8,226 nucleotides of DNA from an uncultured Hungatella sp. GTDB lineage: Bacteria > Bacillota > Clostridia > Lachnospirales > Lachnospiraceae. Where the stretch lies: the NCBI GenBank assembly GCA_910586845.1, contig CAJUJV010000015.1, positions 13,445-21,670 of the forward strand. The letters run 5' to 3'. Both the position numbers and the translations under genes were made by a program. Below the pieces are notes generated by a model. The model did no database searches and was not told the origin of the DNA. It saw nothing but the letters and a program-made list of their open reading frames with translations. Positions 7,081 to 8,226 of this stretch are shown here, piece by piece. Position 1 is the first letter of the stretch. Every line of letters begins with the position of its first letter.

Positions 7081-8226
7081 TTACTTTGCCTGAAAATCTT
7101 CTGCCCTCAGAGAAATGATCTGCTGGATAGTCCAGTAGGGATCCCACTCAAAGCTCCGGTCTGTGCGGATACCCCAGATCTCTTCCGGAAGATAGAGGTA
7201 CGATGCCGGAACCTCATCATCCAGAATTTCCATGTATCTCCTGGCCGCCTTACGGCGCTCCTCTTTGTCCGTGCTGTTTTTCAGGATATCTCCTGCTTCG
7301 GTATAGATCTCCTGAGGAGGATTGGGCCAGGAGGCTGCCATCATGTCGCTGTCAGGAATCTGTACCCAGATCGCTCCCAACGGGTCATTAAAACGGATCG
7401 CGCAGGACCAGGTCCGAAGTCCTGAAAAATCCTTGTCCATTTTTTCTTTATAGGCGATCTGTACATTGATGCCGGCCTGCTTCCACAGATCTGCACACAC
7501 TTCTGCAGCCTGAACATCATTCATATAATAATTTGGCTGTATCTGAAACTCAATAGGGCTTCCGTCGTAGCCGGATTCGGCTACCAGCTGTTTCGCCCGT
7601 TCGAGATCGTATTTGACAGGCTCATAGTCCTCGATATAGTAGTCACCGAATTCCTCCACCTGCCAGCCGGGAGGAACCTTTGCCCCCTCGCCCCACAAAG
7701 TCTCTACCAGAAGTTCCCTGTCAATGGCCATATTCATGGCCTGACGCAGCTTTTTGTTGGCTGTGGGACCTTCTTTCGTATTATATATGTAGAGATGATA
7801 AAGATTGACCGGAGTCACATGTGTTTTGATGTTTGGCTCATTCTGGAAGTTGGCCAGAAGGTCGTTGTTGATATCATTGATAATATCGACTTCTCCATTT
7901 AGTAATGCGGTCATACGGGTGGCATCCTCGCCGTACTTGATAAATTCAACAGTCTTTACCTGAGGCTTCTCACCATAGTAATCTTCGAACCGCTCCAGAA
8001 CGATCTTCTCGCCCTGCATAATGGAAGCAACCTTAAACGGACCGCATCCAACAGGAGCCGCGTTGTATCCATCCAGACCTCCTACTTCCTGATAATATTT
8101 CCCGGGAAGAATATAAGCGGTACGGGTGGCGCCAAGGCGTGTATCAATGACGGAATCCGGCCATTTCAGGTGGAGACGGACCGTGTAGTCATCTACCACC
8201 TCTGCAGATTCTACGGAGTCCACCAC
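7081..8226 (-). CDS. ABC transporter substrate-binding protein, family 5 (OppA/DppA/NikA/CBP class), C-terminal part
   Basis: The visible 381 residues are the C-terminal part of a family 5 solute-binding protein; complete members have roughly 500-560, so the signal peptide (probably a lipoprotein signal in a Gram-positive host) and the first 130-180 residues lie beyond the right edge. Family marks, numbered from the first visible codon: VDDYTVRLHL (11-20), APVGCGPFKV (57-66), LNGEVDII (109-116), the signature-type LRQAMNMAIDRELLVETL (160-177) and YDLERAKQLVAESGY (206-220), with a C-terminal lobe to the TAA stop. It should sit outside the membrane and deliver ligand to the permeases encoded downstream. 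In the ligand-pocket region WSCAIRFNDP (273-282), Arg278 occupies the place of the Asp that binds peptide N termini in OppA, so a conventional peptide ligand is doubtful. The ligand may be an oligosaccharide, sugar conjugate or other compound. Confidence 0.95.
   Translation of the reverse strand: MVDSVESAEVVDDYTVRLHLKWPDSVIDTRLGATRTAYILPGKYYQEVGGLDGYNAAPVGCGPFKVASIMQGEKIVLERFEDYYGEKPQVKTVEFIKYGEDATRMTALLNGEVDIINDINNDLLANFQNEPNIKTHVTPVNLYHLYIYNTKEGPTANKKLRQAMNMAIDRELLVETLWGEGAKVPPGWQVEEFGDYYIEDYEPVKYDLERAKQLVAESGYDGSPIEFQIQPNYYMNDVQAAEVCADLWKQAGINVQIAYKEKMDKDFSGLRTWSCAIRFNDPLGAIWVQIPDSDMMAASWPNPPQEIYTEAGDILKNSTDKEERRKAARRYMEILDDEVPASYLYLPEEIWGIRTDRSFEWDPYWTIQQIISLRAEDFQAK

Overview
The whole window is read from the minus strand and all eight genes point the same way. 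Strong AGGAGG-type ribosome sites, tight gene packing, moderate GC and the protein types suggest a Bacillota genome, most likely a Clostridia/Lachnospiraceae-type gut anaerobe. That placement is inferred from style; there is no rRNA or other marker gene.

In transcription order (right to left), 8226-2313 holds a transport-and-sugar-metabolism operon. It starts with a solute-binding protein of family 5 (its 5' end lies beyond the window), followed by two OppD/DppD- and OppF/DppF-type ATPases and the OppB/DppB- and OppC/DppC-type permeases: a complete ABC importer. A xylose-isomerase-like TIM-barrel protein (sugar isomerase/epimerase superfamily) and a BadF/BadG/NagK-type sugar kinase follow. 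Junctions are 12 nt, 8-nt overlap, 4-nt ATGA overlap, 11 nt, 58 nt and 4 nt, so the genes are probably cotranscribed and in part translationally coupled.

Beyond a 108-nt gap carrying a good sigma-A-type promoter (TTTACA, 17 nt, TATTAT), the left end (1271-1) holds the first 423 codons of gltB, the glutamate synthase large subunit, cut by the window edge. It appears to be a separate transcription unit.

The operon looks like an uptake-and-processing module for a sugar, amino sugar or sugar conjugate rather than a plain peptide importer. The two downstream enzymes are carbohydrate-type. The binding protein has Arg where OppA has the Asp that holds a peptide's free amino terminus. The kinase keeps the catalytic Asp and ATP motifs of GlcNAc kinases but differs at several positions that contact GlcNAc. 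The substrate cannot be read from sequence alone. I saw no mobile element, CRISPR array, RNA gene, frameshift or disrupted gene.
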